Positions 10,354-20,051 of a DNA stretch of 64,000 nucleotides are shown here, piece by piece (the stretch's first letter is position 1; every line of letters starts with the position of its first letter). The notes under the pieces were generated by a model that had not been told where the DNA came from, searched no databases, and saw only the letters and a program-made list of their open reading frames with translations. The DNA is from Dehalococcoidia bacterium. Lineage in GTDB: Bacteria > Chloroflexota > Dehalococcoidia > UBA2979. The stretch spans positions 1 through 64,000 of the forward strand of contig JAPYRK010000009.1 of NCBI GenBank assembly GCA_029941115.1, read 5' to 3'. Position numbers and translations under genes: made by a program.

Positions 10354-10578
10354 ATGGGGTTTCTTTCTAAATTGTTCGGACAGGCAGATCAGGGATATTC
10401 GCTAGTAGATGAGCGTCCCGATATTTTGCAGTGCTGCGTAAACGAAACATTGATGCCACGGTGGCGTGGTCCGGAAGTCATGGAAGACGATCAAAACGCC
10501 TTAGGGTTTGTATGCCAAAAATGCGGACGCGAATTTGGACATGACAGAGTGCATGACCGTCGAGTCATAGCTTCATGA
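10354..10578 (+). CDS. Small putative zinc-binding protein
   Basis: A 74 aa protein of no recognised family. It contains an adjacent Cys pair (QCC) around residue 27 and a CQKC pair in the C-terminal half followed by GREFGHDRVHD, so a single zinc site of four Cys is possible. The frame is open from a GTG at 10339, but the ATG at 10354 has AAGG six bases upstream. It follows rpoD by 45 bases on the same strand, so it is probably read through from the dnaG-rpoD operon. Function unknown. Confidence 0.6.
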   Translation: MGFLSKLFGQADQGYSLVDERPDILQCCVNETLMPRWRGPEVMEDDQNALGFVCQKCGREFGHDRVHDRRVIAS

Positions 10579-10666
10579 GCACTGCTATGCAACTAAAGTA
10601 GACCGCTAGACGCCAGGGTAAGAAGAATAAAAAAATCGACTGATGCTTATTTATTAGGGAGTAAGT

Positions 10667-13375
10667 ATGCCTGAAACAACAAAACCCAAAGCTTCACTTG
10701 ATTCTTTGAACACGAAGTCGAGCCTTAAAGTTGGTGATACTGAATACACGATTTTTAGCCTGCCCAAAGCCGCTAAAAATCTGGACATTGACTTAAATAC
10801 ACTCCCATATACGCATCGAATCCTCATCGAGAATCTCCTTCGCGGTGAAGACGGTCAAAATGTCACCCAGGAGCAGATAGAACTGACTGCACGGTGGGAC
10901 TCAAAAGCAGTACCTACTAACGAAATTGCGTTTCGACCGGCTCGAGTCTTATTACAAGATTTTACTGGTGTCCCCGCGGTCGTAGATTTAGCAGCCATGC
11001 GAGACGCGATGGCAGAAATGGGTGGCGATCCGCAGAAAATAAATCCGCTAATACCGGTAGACTTAGTCATAGATCATTCCGTTCAGGTTGACGCTTTCGG
11101 GACAGAAAATTCGCTGCCCTTCAATGTGAAACGCGAGTACGAAAGAAATTCAGAAAGGTACCTGCTTCTCAAGTGGGCACAAAATGCCTTCAAAGGAATG
11201 AGGGTGGTACCCCCAGGCATGGGAATTGTGCACCAAATAAACCTCGAATACCTTGGCCAGACAGTATTTTCTGGTGTCGATTCTGAAGGAAATCCGGCGC
11301 TCTACCCGGATACAGTTGTTGGCACAGATTCTCATACAACAATGATTAACGGTTTGGGAGTTGTTGGATGGGGAGTCGGTGGCATCGAAGCTGAAGCTGC
11401 GATGCTCGGGCAACCGATCGCCATGCTAGTGCCCCAAGTTATGGGAGTTCACCTACACGGCAGACTGCCAGAGGGAACAACAGGAACTGACCTCGTCCTT
11501 CGAGTGACTGAAGCGCTACGTGAAAGAAAAGTTGTTGGCAAGTTCGTGGAATTTTTCGGGCCTGGACTTGATGCACTTTCTTTACCCGCTCGTGCAACAA
11601 TCGCAAATATGTGTCCTGAATATGGCGCTACGGTCGGCTACTTCCCAATCGACGAAGAAACTCTAAGCTACATGAAGTTCACTGGGCGGGATGACGTGGC
11701 AATCGAACAAGTTAGTGCATACGCAAAAGCACAACAATTGTTCCGCACCTCCGACGCAGAAGACCCAGAGTACAGCGAAGTTTTAGATCTTGATCTCTCA
11801 GAAATCGAACCGAGCCTTGCCGGCCCAAAACGTCCCCAAGATCGTGTCCCGTTGTCTGATATGAAAATGGCTGCGAGACAAGATATTGACTCGTATCTTG
11901 CCCAAGGTTCAACGGCGGGCCCACTTGAGGTGACTGATGAATCGACAAAATATGAAATAGAAAACGGTTCGGTCGTTATTGCGGCAATCACATCCTGTAC
12001 TAATACCTCCAACCCTGAAGTAATGATTGGCGCTGGGTTACTCGCACGAAATGCAGTAAAAAAAGGCCTCAGCACCAAGCCGTGGGTCAAAACTAGTCTG
12101 GCCCCAGGTTCGAGGGTAGTTACTGAATACTTGAACGAGGCAAACCTGACCACTTCTCTGAATAAACTTGGCTTTACTCTCGCCGGGTACGGCTGTATGA
12201 CATGTATCGGCAATAGTGGGCCACTCCCACCAGCTATTGAAAAAGTAGTCGATGAGGGACAATTAGCCGTAGCCGCAGTGCTGTCAGGAAATAGAAATTT
12301 TGAGGCCCGAGTACATAACAAAGTACGGTCAAACTATTTAGCATCTCCGCCGCTAGTGATTGCGTATGCCCTTGCCGGCAAAACTGATATAGATCTCACG
12401 ACTGAGCCGATCGGTGACAATGACCATGGAGAGCCCGTCTACTTACGTGATATTTGGCCAAGTCAATCTGAAATAAACGAAGTAATGAATGCCTCAGTGC
12501 AAAAAGAAATGTTTCAAAGTCAGTACAGCACAGTCTTCGATGGTGATGAGAAATGGCAAGACTTGGAAGCACCGACTGGAGAACGATACGACTGGGATGA
12601 ATGGTCTACCTACACCAGAAAACCTCCATTCTTTGAAAATATGAGCCGAAACCCCCAGGGAATTAGTGATATCGAGCAGGCGCGAATTCTTGCGATTTTT
12701 GGGAATTCAGTAACAACCGACCATATCTCCCCTGCTGGAGGAATTGCACCGGGCTCTCCAGCTGCTGAATACTTGGGGGAAAATGAAGTCAACGAGAAAG
12801 ACTTCAACACTTATGGATCTAGACGTGGAAATCACGAAGTTATGATGCGTGGCACGTTTGCAAACGTACGTATTCGAAACTTGTTAGTCAATATTGAAGG
12901 TGGGTGGACTAAACATATTCCAACAAATGAGACCATGACTATCTGGGATGCTGCCGACAGGTACAAAGCAGATAATACTCCCCTAATAATTTTTGCTGGT
13001 CAAGAATATGGCACAGGATCGTCTAGGGATTGGGCAGCAAAAGGACCAGCTCTTCAGGGTGTCAAAGCAGTAGTTGCAGAATCTTTTGAACGGATCCACC
13101 GATCCAACTTAATTGGAATGGGTATCCTACCTCTTGAATTTGTCGATGGTCAAAATGTGGAAGGCTTAGGCTTGGCTGGAGATGAAATAATCAATATCGA
13201 TGGCATATCTGATGGATTAAGTCCGCGGTCACGCCTCGCAGTGTCTATTACGACTAGTGAAGGTGTGACTAGTGATCTAGCGGTGCTCTGCAGAATTGAC
13301 ACCAGTGTTGAACTCGAGTATTACAAAAATGGCGGTATTTTACAGTATGTGCTCAGAGGATTATTAAACAGCTAA
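10667..13375 (+). CDS. acnA: Aconitate hydratase (AcnA/IRP type)
   Basis: Converts citrate to isocitrate in the TCA cycle using a [4Fe-4S] cluster. The 902 aa length and sequence fit the AcnA/IRP1 class. Cluster ligands are visible as C444 in ITSCTNTSN and C510/C513 in GYGCMTCIGNSG. The substrate-binding GTDSHTTMINGLGV motif lies in the N-terminal part, and the C-terminal swivel domain includes YGTGSSRDWAAKGP. The ATG at 10667 has GGGAGTAAG upstream. It appears to be transcribed alone, ending before a convergent gene. Confidence 0.97.
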   Translation: MPETTKPKASLDSLNTKSSLKVGDTEYTIFSLPKAAKNLDIDLNTLPYTHRILIENLLRGEDGQNVTQEQIELTARWDSKAVPTNEIAFRPARVLLQDFTGVPAVVDLAAMRDAMAEMGGDPQKINPLIPVDLVIDHSVQVDAFGTENSLPFNVKREYERNSERYLLLKWAQNAFKGMRVVPPGMGIVHQINLEYLGQTVFSGVDSEGNPALYPDTVVGTDSHTTMINGLGVVGWGVGGIEAEAAMLGQPIAMLVPQVMGVHLHGRLPEGTTGTDLVLRVTEALRERKVVGKFVEFFGPGLDALSLPARATIANMCPEYGATVGYFPIDEETLSYMKFTGRDDVAIEQVSAYAKAQQLFRTSDAEDPEYSEVLDLDLSEIEPSLAGPKRPQDRVPLSDMKMAARQDIDSYLAQGSTAGPLEVTDESTKYEIENGSVVIAAITSCTNTSNPEVMIGAGLLARNAVKKGLSTKPWVKTSLAPGSRVVTEYLNEANLTTSLNKLGFTLAGYGCMTCIGNSGPLPPAIEKVVDEGQLAVAAVLSGNRNFEARVHNKVRSNYLASPPLVIAYALAGKTDIDLTTEPIGDNDHGEPVYLRDIWPSQSEINEVMNASVQKEMFQSQYSTVFDGDEKWQDLEAPTGERYDWDEWSTYTRKPPFFENMSRNPQGISDIEQARILAIFGNSVTTDHISPAGGIAPGSPAAEYLGENEVNEKDFNTYGSRRGNHEVMMRGTFANVRIRNLLVNIEGGWTKHIPTNETMTIWDAADRYKADNTPLIIFAGQEYGTGSSRDWAAKGPALQGVKAVVAESFERIHRSNLIGMGILPLEFVDGQNVEGLGLAGDEIINIDGISDGLSPRSRLAVSITTSEGVTSDLAVLCRIDTSVELEYYKNGGILQYVLRGLLNS

Positions 13376-13411
13376 ACAAGAGCAAACGCTAACTAATCAA
13401 GTTGCTAAATC

Positions 13412-13900
13412 TCAATTCTTACGCTGAGCTTGATATTCACGATCCGCTCGTTTGCCTTGATAAACACTCATATCAATTGCTCGCCACACAGTGGGAACCA
13501 GCTTATATAGTAATCTCGGCTCAGTTTTCATATTTGCAAAAAAAGCCTCTACCGCTTGATCGTTGTTAGGATCTCCGCGACCCACGTATTTTTCTGCCAA
13601 TCGTCGTGACATAGGCCATATATCGAATTCTGGTTCTGTAAATAATTCAACGGTTCCGTCCACACCTACATGCCCCGAAAAGTCGCCACCATTTTCGATA
13701 CATAAAGAGGCTCTCGTATCATTTTTTAATTGCTTACACCAAATTCGACTGTGTGTGCCCGTTATCCAAAATTCACCATCTTCATGTAGCCACCATATTG
13801 GGACGGTATACGGCAATCCATTCTTACGCAAAGTGGCAATTATTCCCGGTATCGGCAGGTCTAAAAATTGAGCTAGCAGTTCAGATGACATTCTGGGCAT
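13412..13900 (-). CDS. Split-barrel flavin/F420-binding family protein (PNPOx-like)
   Basis: A 162 aa protein of the pyridoxamine-5'-phosphate oxidase-like split-barrel superfamily. The pattern IATLRKNGLPYTVPIWWLHEDGEFWITG followed by a basic helix and an ASLCIEN strand is typical of the FMN- or F420-dependent branch that often accompanies F420 users. It probably reduces or binds a small organic substrate with a deazaflavin or flavin; substrate unknown. ATG 13900 is used, and 13891 is also possible. It is convergent with aconitase. Confidence 0.8.
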   Translation of the reverse strand: MPRMSSELLAQFLDLPIPGIIATLRKNGLPYTVPIWWLHEDGEFWITGTHSRIWCKQLKNDTRASLCIENGGDFSGHVGVDGTVELFTEPEFDIWPMSRRLAEKYVGRGDPNNDQAVEAFFANMKTEPRLLYKLVPTVWRAIDMSVYQGKRADREYQAQRKN

Positions 13901-14031
13901 TTCAATACCAATCTATTTAATCTTGCTTAACCGGTATGTTACTCGATCAAAAGACCAGAGCGTGTCAGCGCGTATTGGTGCTTGGTAAGGTTTACTCCTA
14001 CGATGACATTGAGCCCATTGGGAAGAACACC

Positions 14032-15297
14032 ATGTTGAATCTCATATCTGAAGACTCAGCCTTCAGCGTACTTAAAATTCCAAGCTTCCGACGAATCTGG
14101 ATGGCTGGAGGGCTTTCAGCCTTGGTGAGATGGCTTGATATGTTAGCCATAGGCATATTTACCTACCAACTGACCGAGGATGCAGGCGCGGTCGCCTTCA
14201 CATTTGTTATACGAATGCTGCCAAGGCTACTCTTCGGACTATTCGTGGGTGCCCTGAGTGACCGGTTTAATAGAAAGCATCTTTGGGTGGGAGCCCTGCT
14301 TTTCGTCACTGTGTCATATCTGCTACTCGGTCTCACAATTGCATTCACTGAAATTAAATATTGGCAACTCTTGTGTTTCGTGTTTATTCTTGCTATCGGT
14401 TGGTCAATTGAGTTTCCAAATCGAAAGGCTATTATTGCGGACACAGTACCAGATCACTTACTAGGACGAGCGATTGGCATCGAATGGAGTACAGATTCTC
14501 TAGCCAAAATCCCTGGCCCGTTAATCGCAGGAGGATTAATCGCCTTCATTGGTGCTGAATGGGCTTATCTAATTGGGGCTTTGATTATCTTAGTTGCAAC
14601 CTTCATCGCATCGACAGCGGTCCTAGAGCAAATTGTCAGAAACACCGAAGACATTAGCTCACTTAATCAGGTAAAAGAAGGGCTCAGATACGTAAGATTT
14701 AACAGACTGTTGCTGGGGGCGCTTGGAGTTACCTTTGTCTTTAATCTAGCCTTTCCGGCCTACAATTCTCTTCTTCCCGCGATTGGTCGGGACATCTTGA
14801 ACGCAAACCCATTCCAAATCGGAATACTTGGAGCGTTAGAGGGATTAGGAGCAGTATTGGGCTCACTCTGGATTGCCCAATATGCAAGGGAAATCCGATT
14901 TAGTCAAATCTACTATGCCGGAACTGGTTGGTTTCTGCTCTGCGCGGCTGCATTCGCGTTCTCTGAAATATACCTCCTCAGCGCTGCGTGCATATTCTTA
15001 CTAGGTTTTGGATTTGCAGCTTTTGCGACCATGCAGACAACTCTACTAATTCGAGTATCTTCTCCGGAAATGCGTGGCAGAGTACTCGGAGCTCTTTCAT
15101 TTTGTATCGGACTGGGCCCTCTAACTGCGGTTCAAATAGGCCCTTTGGTAAACTACATTGGCTTTCAATACGGATTGTTTGTTGTGCTCTTAGAGGGGGC
15201 AATCTTATTAGCGGCAACAGCCTATTTCTTCCCGACGATCATTCAAAAATTAACAGCTGAACTCATTCGACAGCATGGTCACTCGGTAAAGAACTAA
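14032..15297 (+). CDS. MFS transporter
   Basis: An inner-membrane carrier of about 421 aa with around 12 hydrophobic segments. The loop GALSDRFNRKHL after the second segment is the MFS signature. Its N-terminal FSVLKIPSFRRIWMAGG pattern and overall form resemble the MFS_3 (EntS/tetracycline-like exporter) group. The frame opens at 13936, but the ATG at 14032 has a GGGAAG ribosome site and starts just before the typical N-terminus. A second MFS gene follows 40 bases downstream. Substrate unknown. Confidence 0.88.
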   Translation: MLNLISEDSAFSVLKIPSFRRIWMAGGLSALVRWLDMLAIGIFTYQLTEDAGAVAFTFVIRMLPRLLFGLFVGALSDRFNRKHLWVGALLFVTVSYLLLGLTIAFTEIKYWQLLCFVFILAIGWSIEFPNRKAIIADTVPDHLLGRAIGIEWSTDSLAKIPGPLIAGGLIAFIGAEWAYLIGALIILVATFIASTAVLEQIVRNTEDISSLNQVKEGLRYVRFNRLLLGALGVTFVFNLAFPAYNSLLPAIGRDILNANPFQIGILGALEGLGAVLGSLWIAQYAREIRFSQIYYAGTGWFLLCAAAFAFSEIYLLSAACIFLLGFGFAAFATMQTTLLIRVSSPEMRGRVLGALSFCIGLGPLTAVQIGPLVNYIGFQYGLFVVLLEGAILLAATAYFFPTIIQKLTAELIRQHGHSVKN

Positions 15298-15337
15298 TAA
15301 ATACCGTCAAACTTGAAACCCGCGTACTATTACCCGA

Positions 15338-16624
15338 ATGACTACCGAAACTGTACACAGCCCTCCCCAAAATAAACTCTCATTCAAAGGACTCGTCGCA
15401 GGTTTGTCAGTTGGACACGGGGTAAAGCATTTCGCTCAGAGCGCATTTCTCATGTTAGTTCCTGGACTGAAAGAAACTCTAGATATCTCTGGATTAGGTA
15501 TGGGATCTATCCAATCTATTCAAAGTGTTTCGAGTGCAGTCTCGAATATTCCCGCGGGTGCTCTGACCGATATTTACCCGAACCGCATACGGTGGTTGCT
15601 AATTTTTTCGATGGCCATGCTTGGATTAGGTTACGTCACACTAAGCTCAGTAGATGATTATTGGATGGTTTGTCTTGCCGTTGCATTTGTTGGTTTTGGT
15701 CAAAGTTTTTGGCATGCTCCAGCATTTGGGACTCTGGCCGCGCGTTATCCTGCTCAGCGAGGCTTAGCTATATCACTGCACCTAACAGGTGCACAGGTCG
15801 GAAATACACTTGGCCCCTTCGTAATCGGCATATTTCTTGATGGTATTGCCTTAACTAGCCTGGGAATCTTGTCTTTCGATATGGATGCTTTACTAAGCTG
15901 GCGACAGGTATCGCTATTAACTGGGGGGCTTTGTCTGGTGGCTTGCCCTGTTATTTTTTTATCGATGAAGGATGATGCGAGTTTAAAGTTAAATACAGAA
16001 AATAAATTGCAAGCGTATGTAGCCTCTGGTCGGGAATTACTCAAAAATCGGTATGTAATTGGTTATACCCTGTTGGGCGGCCTTCGTGGTGCAGTCCATG
16101 GTTCATTCACGCTCTTCGTTGTCATATATATGGCTGAAGTGCTTGATTTCTCCCAGTTCAAAATAGGATTCCATATTGCCCTACTTACGGCTGCAGGAGT
16201 CATAAGTACCCCTATCATGGGTCATCTGTCGGACAACATTGGGCGAAAACCAGTCATCATTACGGCCATGTGTATAATGGCAATGCTTATTCCAACTTTT
16301 CTCGTTATTCCAATAGGGATTCCATTCACAATTGGTCTAGCCGTACTTGGGCTTGTCTTTTTTTCAGTTATGCCCATAATCACCGCAGCAGCTCAAGATT
16401 CAGCAGGCAGCGGATCCGAAGGATCTGTGACGGCAATGATGTTCCTCGGCTTGTCACTTGTCTCTTTAAGCTCTCCCCCGATAGCAGGAAAAATTTATGA
16501 CTCTGCTGACTTCGACGGCGTGATAATTTTTTGTACGGTAGTTGCGATTACAGGAGCGTTACTTGCGATAATACTACCTTCACCACCATCACCAAAAGTA
16601 CCAGAAACGGTCACCGAGGTATGA
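15338..16624 (+). CDS. MFS transporter
   Basis: A 428 aa, roughly 12-segment MFS protein. It carries MFS-type loops at PAGALTDIYPNRIR and MGHLSDNIGRKPVI. The N-terminal part (GLSVGHGVKHFAQSAFLML) recalls the fosmidomycin-resistance-like branch, but the substrate cannot be told. It lies 40 bases after another MFS gene and probably shares its transcript. Its last 14 bases overlap the end of the convergent metallo-beta-lactamase-fold gene. It ends with TGA, showing that TGA is used as a normal stop here. Confidence 0.88.
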   Translation: MTTETVHSPPQNKLSFKGLVAGLSVGHGVKHFAQSAFLMLVPGLKETLDISGLGMGSIQSIQSVSSAVSNIPAGALTDIYPNRIRWLLIFSMAMLGLGYVTLSSVDDYWMVCLAVAFVGFGQSFWHAPAFGTLAARYPAQRGLAISLHLTGAQVGNTLGPFVIGIFLDGIALTSLGILSFDMDALLSWRQVSLLTGGLCLVACPVIFLSMKDDASLKLNTENKLQAYVASGRELLKNRYVIGYTLLGGLRGAVHGSFTLFVVIYMAEVLDFSQFKIGFHIALLTAAGVISTPIMGHLSDNIGRKPVIITAMCIMAMLIPTFLVIPIGIPFTIGLAVLGLVFFSVMPIITAAAQDSAGSGSEGSVTAMMFLGLSLVSLSSPPIAGKIYDSADFDGVIIFCTVVAITGALLAIILPSPPSPKVPETVTEV

Positions 16625-17450
16625 ATTTAAGTTTGTCCTCTTGATTCTCGACCGAACCGACTCCTGGCTCTGAAAAATGTGCGGAGGCTAACAAACTTTG
16701 ATCTGCTACTGCTTGTGCTAGTAAAGTCTGGCGCGTTTGTATGCCCAACACGGGATCTTTATCGGACTGAAAGGCTCGGCCTGATTCAGAAACATAGAAA
16801 GGATTAACAAGCACATCTCCCACAACAAGGAGAGATTCTTTCTTTGAATGAATTCTTGCTGACATATGCCCGGGTGTATGACCCGGTGTTTCAAAAATCT
16901 CTACTCCGGAGGTAATTTCGTAGTCACCCTCAACAAGTCTCATTACTCCTAATTCCCTTAGAGGTTCAATAAATCTGCCAAAAAACGGGGGGACTGGATC
17001 GCGATTAGTAAACTCCTCCCAATCGTTCTTATGCAGAATATATTCGGCATTCGCAAATCGGGGTGAGCCATCTGAATTTAAATTCCACGCTACGTGATCG
17101 GGATGCGCATGGGTCATAAATACGAAATCAATGTCATCATTAGCTATCTCGAATGACTGCAAAGCGTCCTGCAATCCTCCTCTCATATTCTTATATCGTG
17201 GGTATGGGCCTTCTCCAACACCCGTGTCCATGAGAATTAATTTATTAGACGCCTCAACTAAGAAACAATTATTGTGAATCCTCCATTGATGTAGTTCGCC
17301 GTGAAAGTCATTAGGAAATAGTTCGTGATATAGTCCCCAATCTACCCGCTCTCCATCATCGGTTTTCTCCTGATATGGATAACCATCTAGCTCCGCAGAT
17401 CCATCTGGCAAACACGTGACTCTAATATCTCCGACGCGAATTGAGATCAT
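16611..17450 (-). CDS. Metallo-beta-lactamase-fold hydrolase
   Basis: A 279 aa MBL-fold metal hydrolase. The first metal motif is THAHPDHVAW (HxHxDH), and a second conserved His lies in GHTPGHMSAR; later residues GDVLVNP and AHFSEPG supply further ligands. It resembles the lactonase-like/quorum-quenching or glyoxalase II-like branches, and the substrate is unknown. It starts 7 bases after the end of the GGT-like gene, so it is the last gene of a tight minus-strand cluster that begins with the LDI-family gene at 21554. It overlaps the convergent MFS gene by 14 bases. Confidence 0.85.
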   Translation of the reverse strand: MISIRVGDIRVTCLPDGSAELDGYPYQEKTDDGERVDWGLYHELFPNDFHGELHQWRIHNNCFLVEASNKLILMDTGVGEGPYPRYKNMRGGLQDALQSFEIANDDIDFVFMTHAHPDHVAWNLNSDGSPRFANAEYILHKNDWEEFTNRDPVPPFFGRFIEPLRELGVMRLVEGDYEITSGVEIFETPGHTPGHMSARIHSKKESLLVVGDVLVNPFYVSESGRAFQSDKDPVLGIQTRQTLLAQAVADQSLLASAHFSEPGVGSVENQEDKLKFIPR

Positions 17451-17456
17451 AAATGT

Positions 17457-19172
17457 CTAGTCACCCACCCCTAATTTCTCATCTGGCTCAACCAACGCAT
17501 CACCGCCGCCGTAGGCCACTGGGGCTCCATCGGCCCGCCAACAAGCTGCACCTTCCATCGCTCCCGTCACAGGATCTCTATAAATTCCGTTCATACCACC
17601 ACCGACCTTGAATAAACTACTGACAGAGTGTCCCCGCAGAGTAAGTTTCTCTAAAGCGCGCTCAACATCAGGAAAAGATTTTTCAATCTCCAATCCGAGT
17701 CCTTGGTCAAAAAGACGGGGTGCCTCGATTGCCTGTTGTAGACTCATTCTATGAATAATCACATTCGTAATCGCCTGATGCACTGTCCCAAAGATTCGAA
17801 GTCCGCCAACAGATCCAAGTGTGAAATTAGTTTGACCATCCCGCAAAACGATTACAGGTGACATCGAAGAGAGTATCCGCTTCCCGGGTGCTATTGAGTT
17901 CGTTCGATTCGGTCTCGGATCCATCAACTCCATAGTATTGTTGAGAAGCATTCCTGTACCTGGAACAGTGACTTTCGAGCCAAATGCCCCATGCAAAGTA
18001 TTTGTTGAGGCTACAACATTACCCTCCGAATCCATTGCACAGCAGGTGGTAGTCTCGTTATGCTCAGGCGCAGGTTGCAGTCCAAAGTTGTAAACCTGAC
18101 TCGAATTCTGATCGATTTCAGACGCTCGATCCTTTGCATAATCATCTGAGGTTAGCCATTCAATTGGGATCGCAGTAGTCTTTGGATCAGCCATAAACTC
18201 CGTACGATCAGCGAATGCGATCTTGAGCGCCTCCGCGGTTAAGTGAATAGTAACGACCGAACCAAATCCCATACCCGCCATGTCAAACTGGTTCAGTATT
18301 TTCATCATTTGAATGATATGGACGCCGCCAGACGAGGGTGGTGGTGGTGCAAGAATTTCGTACCCCCCACCAATACTCCCACGGACCGGAGGGCGTTCAT
18401 ATATTTTATAGGCGGCAATTTCTTCCTCAGTAATAAGTCCCCCATTTGCAGCCATGTCATCGGCTATCGCCTTACCCAAAGGGCCTCCGTAGAGATAATT
18501 TGCTCCGAGTCGACCTACCATTTCCAGAGTATTTGAATAGTCAGTCCTTTGAATCACATCGTCAATATCTGGAATGACATCGTTAGGTAAAAACACCGAA
18601 CGGCTATCTGGAAATCGCCTAAGACCTTCCTCAGCGTTAATTATTGATTGTCGCAAATATGGACTAACTCGAAAGCCATATCGAGCTAGTCGGATAGCTG
18701 GAGCTACCACGTCAGCCAATGGCAGATTCCCATACTTTTCAATTGCAGTAGCCCATCCCAAACAAGTTCCACCCACTCCAACAGCTAGGTGTCCTGTCCA
18801 ATTTAATTCATCAACTACACCATGTTCCGGATGATTCGGAAGTGGCTCAAATAAATCAGGCGTTGCCGCAAGAGGTACTTCCGAATAATTATCAATCACC
18901 ACATCTCTTCCGTCTGCCATATGAATGTTGGTAAATCCTGCCCCAAAAATCGTTGTCATCATTGGTTCGACTACTGAAAGTGCGAACATTGTCCCAATGG
19001 CCGCATCAACCGCATTGCCACCCGCTAGAAGTAGTTCCGTCCCCGCCATCGACGCTAATGGATGATTAGAAGTTACAACTCCTCGGGATCCTACCGCCGG
19101 TTGTTTTACTGTCGTGAAGTTATAAAACCCTGACGAATCACGCTCTGGTCTCGGCGGCGCTAATGAGGTCAT
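17457..19172 (-). CDS. ggt: Gamma-glutamyltransferase family protein (Ntn hydrolase)
   Basis: A member of the self-processing gamma-glutamyltranspeptidase family, which cleaves gamma-glutamyl bonds such as those of glutathione. The N-terminal VVTSNHPLASMAGTELLLAGGNAVDAA and the later nucleophile region NETTTCCAMDSEGN are diagnostic. The nucleophile should be the first Thr of TTTCCAMD (about residue 374), where E. coli has TTHYSVVD, so the neighbouring His is replaced. There is no signal peptide, unlike classical periplasmic GGT. The frame opens at 19202, but the ATG at 19172 follows GAGGAG by six bases (571 aa). It lies between an alpha/beta hydrolase and an MBL hydrolase in one cluster. The exact substrate may differ from glutathione. 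Confidence 0.88.
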   Translation of the reverse strand: MTSLAPPRPERDSSGFYNFTTVKQPAVGSRGVVTSNHPLASMAGTELLLAGGNAVDAAIGTMFALSVVEPMMTTIFGAGFTNIHMADGRDVVIDNYSEVPLAATPDLFEPLPNHPEHGVVDELNWTGHLAVGVGGTCLGWATAIEKYGNLPLADVVAPAIRLARYGFRVSPYLRQSIINAEEGLRRFPDSRSVFLPNDVIPDIDDVIQRTDYSNTLEMVGRLGANYLYGGPLGKAIADDMAANGGLITEEEIAAYKIYERPPVRGSIGGGYEILAPPPPSSGGVHIIQMMKILNQFDMAGMGFGSVVTIHLTAEALKIAFADRTEFMADPKTTAIPIEWLTSDDYAKDRASEIDQNSSQVYNFGLQPAPEHNETTTCCAMDSEGNVVASTNTLHGAFGSKVTVPGTGMLLNNTMELMDPRPNRTNSIAPGKRILSSMSPVIVLRDGQTNFTLGSVGGLRIFGTVHQAITNVIIHRMSLQQAIEAPRLFDQGLGLEIEKSFPDVERALEKLTLRGHSVSSLFKVGGGMNGIYRDPVTGAMEGAACWRADGAPVAYGGGDALVEPDEKLGVGD

Positions 19173-19198
19173 AATTACTCCTCTAAAATAGACAATAC

Positions 19199-19987
19199 TC
19201 AATTGTTGGAAACAAATCTTCTCATAACACTGGCTAGTCGATCAGGTACCTGTGCATTCGGATAATGACCCACTCCCGAAAATACGTGTAGATGTCTCAA
19301 TGATGCAGGTAATTGTAAGAAATAAGACAAAGGTTCTTCTGGGGGTACTACATCATCCGCATCACCAAGCACAACAAGCGCAGATACCTGCAATCCCATC
19401 GGCACATCGGTAATATCGCTCCAGGGACGCGCCTGTCCGAGTATCCGTTCGCTTGGATTATTATCAATATCACTCCTAAGCTGCTGTCGAACCTCTGAAG
19501 ACAATCCAAGATGTTGGTTCTCCCAATGCGCCAAAGCTTCGGGGCTCAATGCCTCTCCGTATCCGGCCCGCGTGCGCTTGTTCATTGATGACTGGGTCGC
19601 TGTTTTCTCTACTGCCGGTCCAGCAATTTGAATCAATTTATCCACAATCTCAGGAGCGTCACGCAATATATAACTAGCAACAATCGTACCCAGTGAATGG
19701 CCCACTAACACGCATCGATCAATATCGAGCTCAGCGAGTACTGCTAAAACATCAAGTGCGTAATTTGATGGATGATAGTCTGATGAATGAGATGTGTGAT
19801 CAGAACCCCCGGCACCCCGCAAGCTAATCGCGTACGACTCGTGTCCTGAATCGGATAGATCAATCTGTACAGAATCCCAGATGCGCGCTGAGGAACCAGC
19901 GCCATGTACCAGAACAAATGGCGTGGATGACTCTGGGCCTTTGTGAAAGTATTCGAGCGTGACGCCTCGTACATTAATTAACGGCAT
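19199..19987 (-). CDS. Alpha/beta hydrolase
   Basis: A 262 aa alpha/beta-fold hydrolase of the AB_hydrolase_1 type. The oxyanion motif LVHGAGSSARIW and nucleophile elbow GHSLGT are clear. A catalytic Asp is likely in LGDADDVVPPEE, and the His in FSGVGHYPNAQ. The start has a GAGGAA site upstream. It sits 64 bases downstream of the LDI-family gene and 26 bases before the GGT-like gene, so it is probably co-transcribed with both. Substrate unknown; a small ester, lactone or C-C bond in a terpenoid pathway is possible but not shown. Confidence 0.88.
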   Translation of the reverse strand: MPLINVRGVTLEYFHKGPESSTPFVLVHGAGSSARIWDSVQIDLSDSGHESYAISLRGAGGSDHTSHSSDYHPSNYALDVLAVLAELDIDRCVLVGHSLGTIVASYILRDAPEIVDKLIQIAGPAVEKTATQSSMNKRTRAGYGEALSPEALAHWENQHLGLSSEVRQQLRSDIDNNPSERILGQARPWSDITDVPMGLQVSALVVLGDADDVVPPEEPLSYFLQLPASLRHLHVFSGVGHYPNAQVPDRLASVMRRFVSNN

Positions 19988-20051
19988 GGTAATTCCTCTT
20001 CTAATCTCGCTGCACTAGTTCAACACTCGACCGAGCTTCAACCTAGAAAGA

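Noticed and set aside
11668-12321. 217-codon open frame on the minus strand inside aconitase
   Set aside because: Antisense shadow of a highly conserved gene; its translation shows no family pattern.
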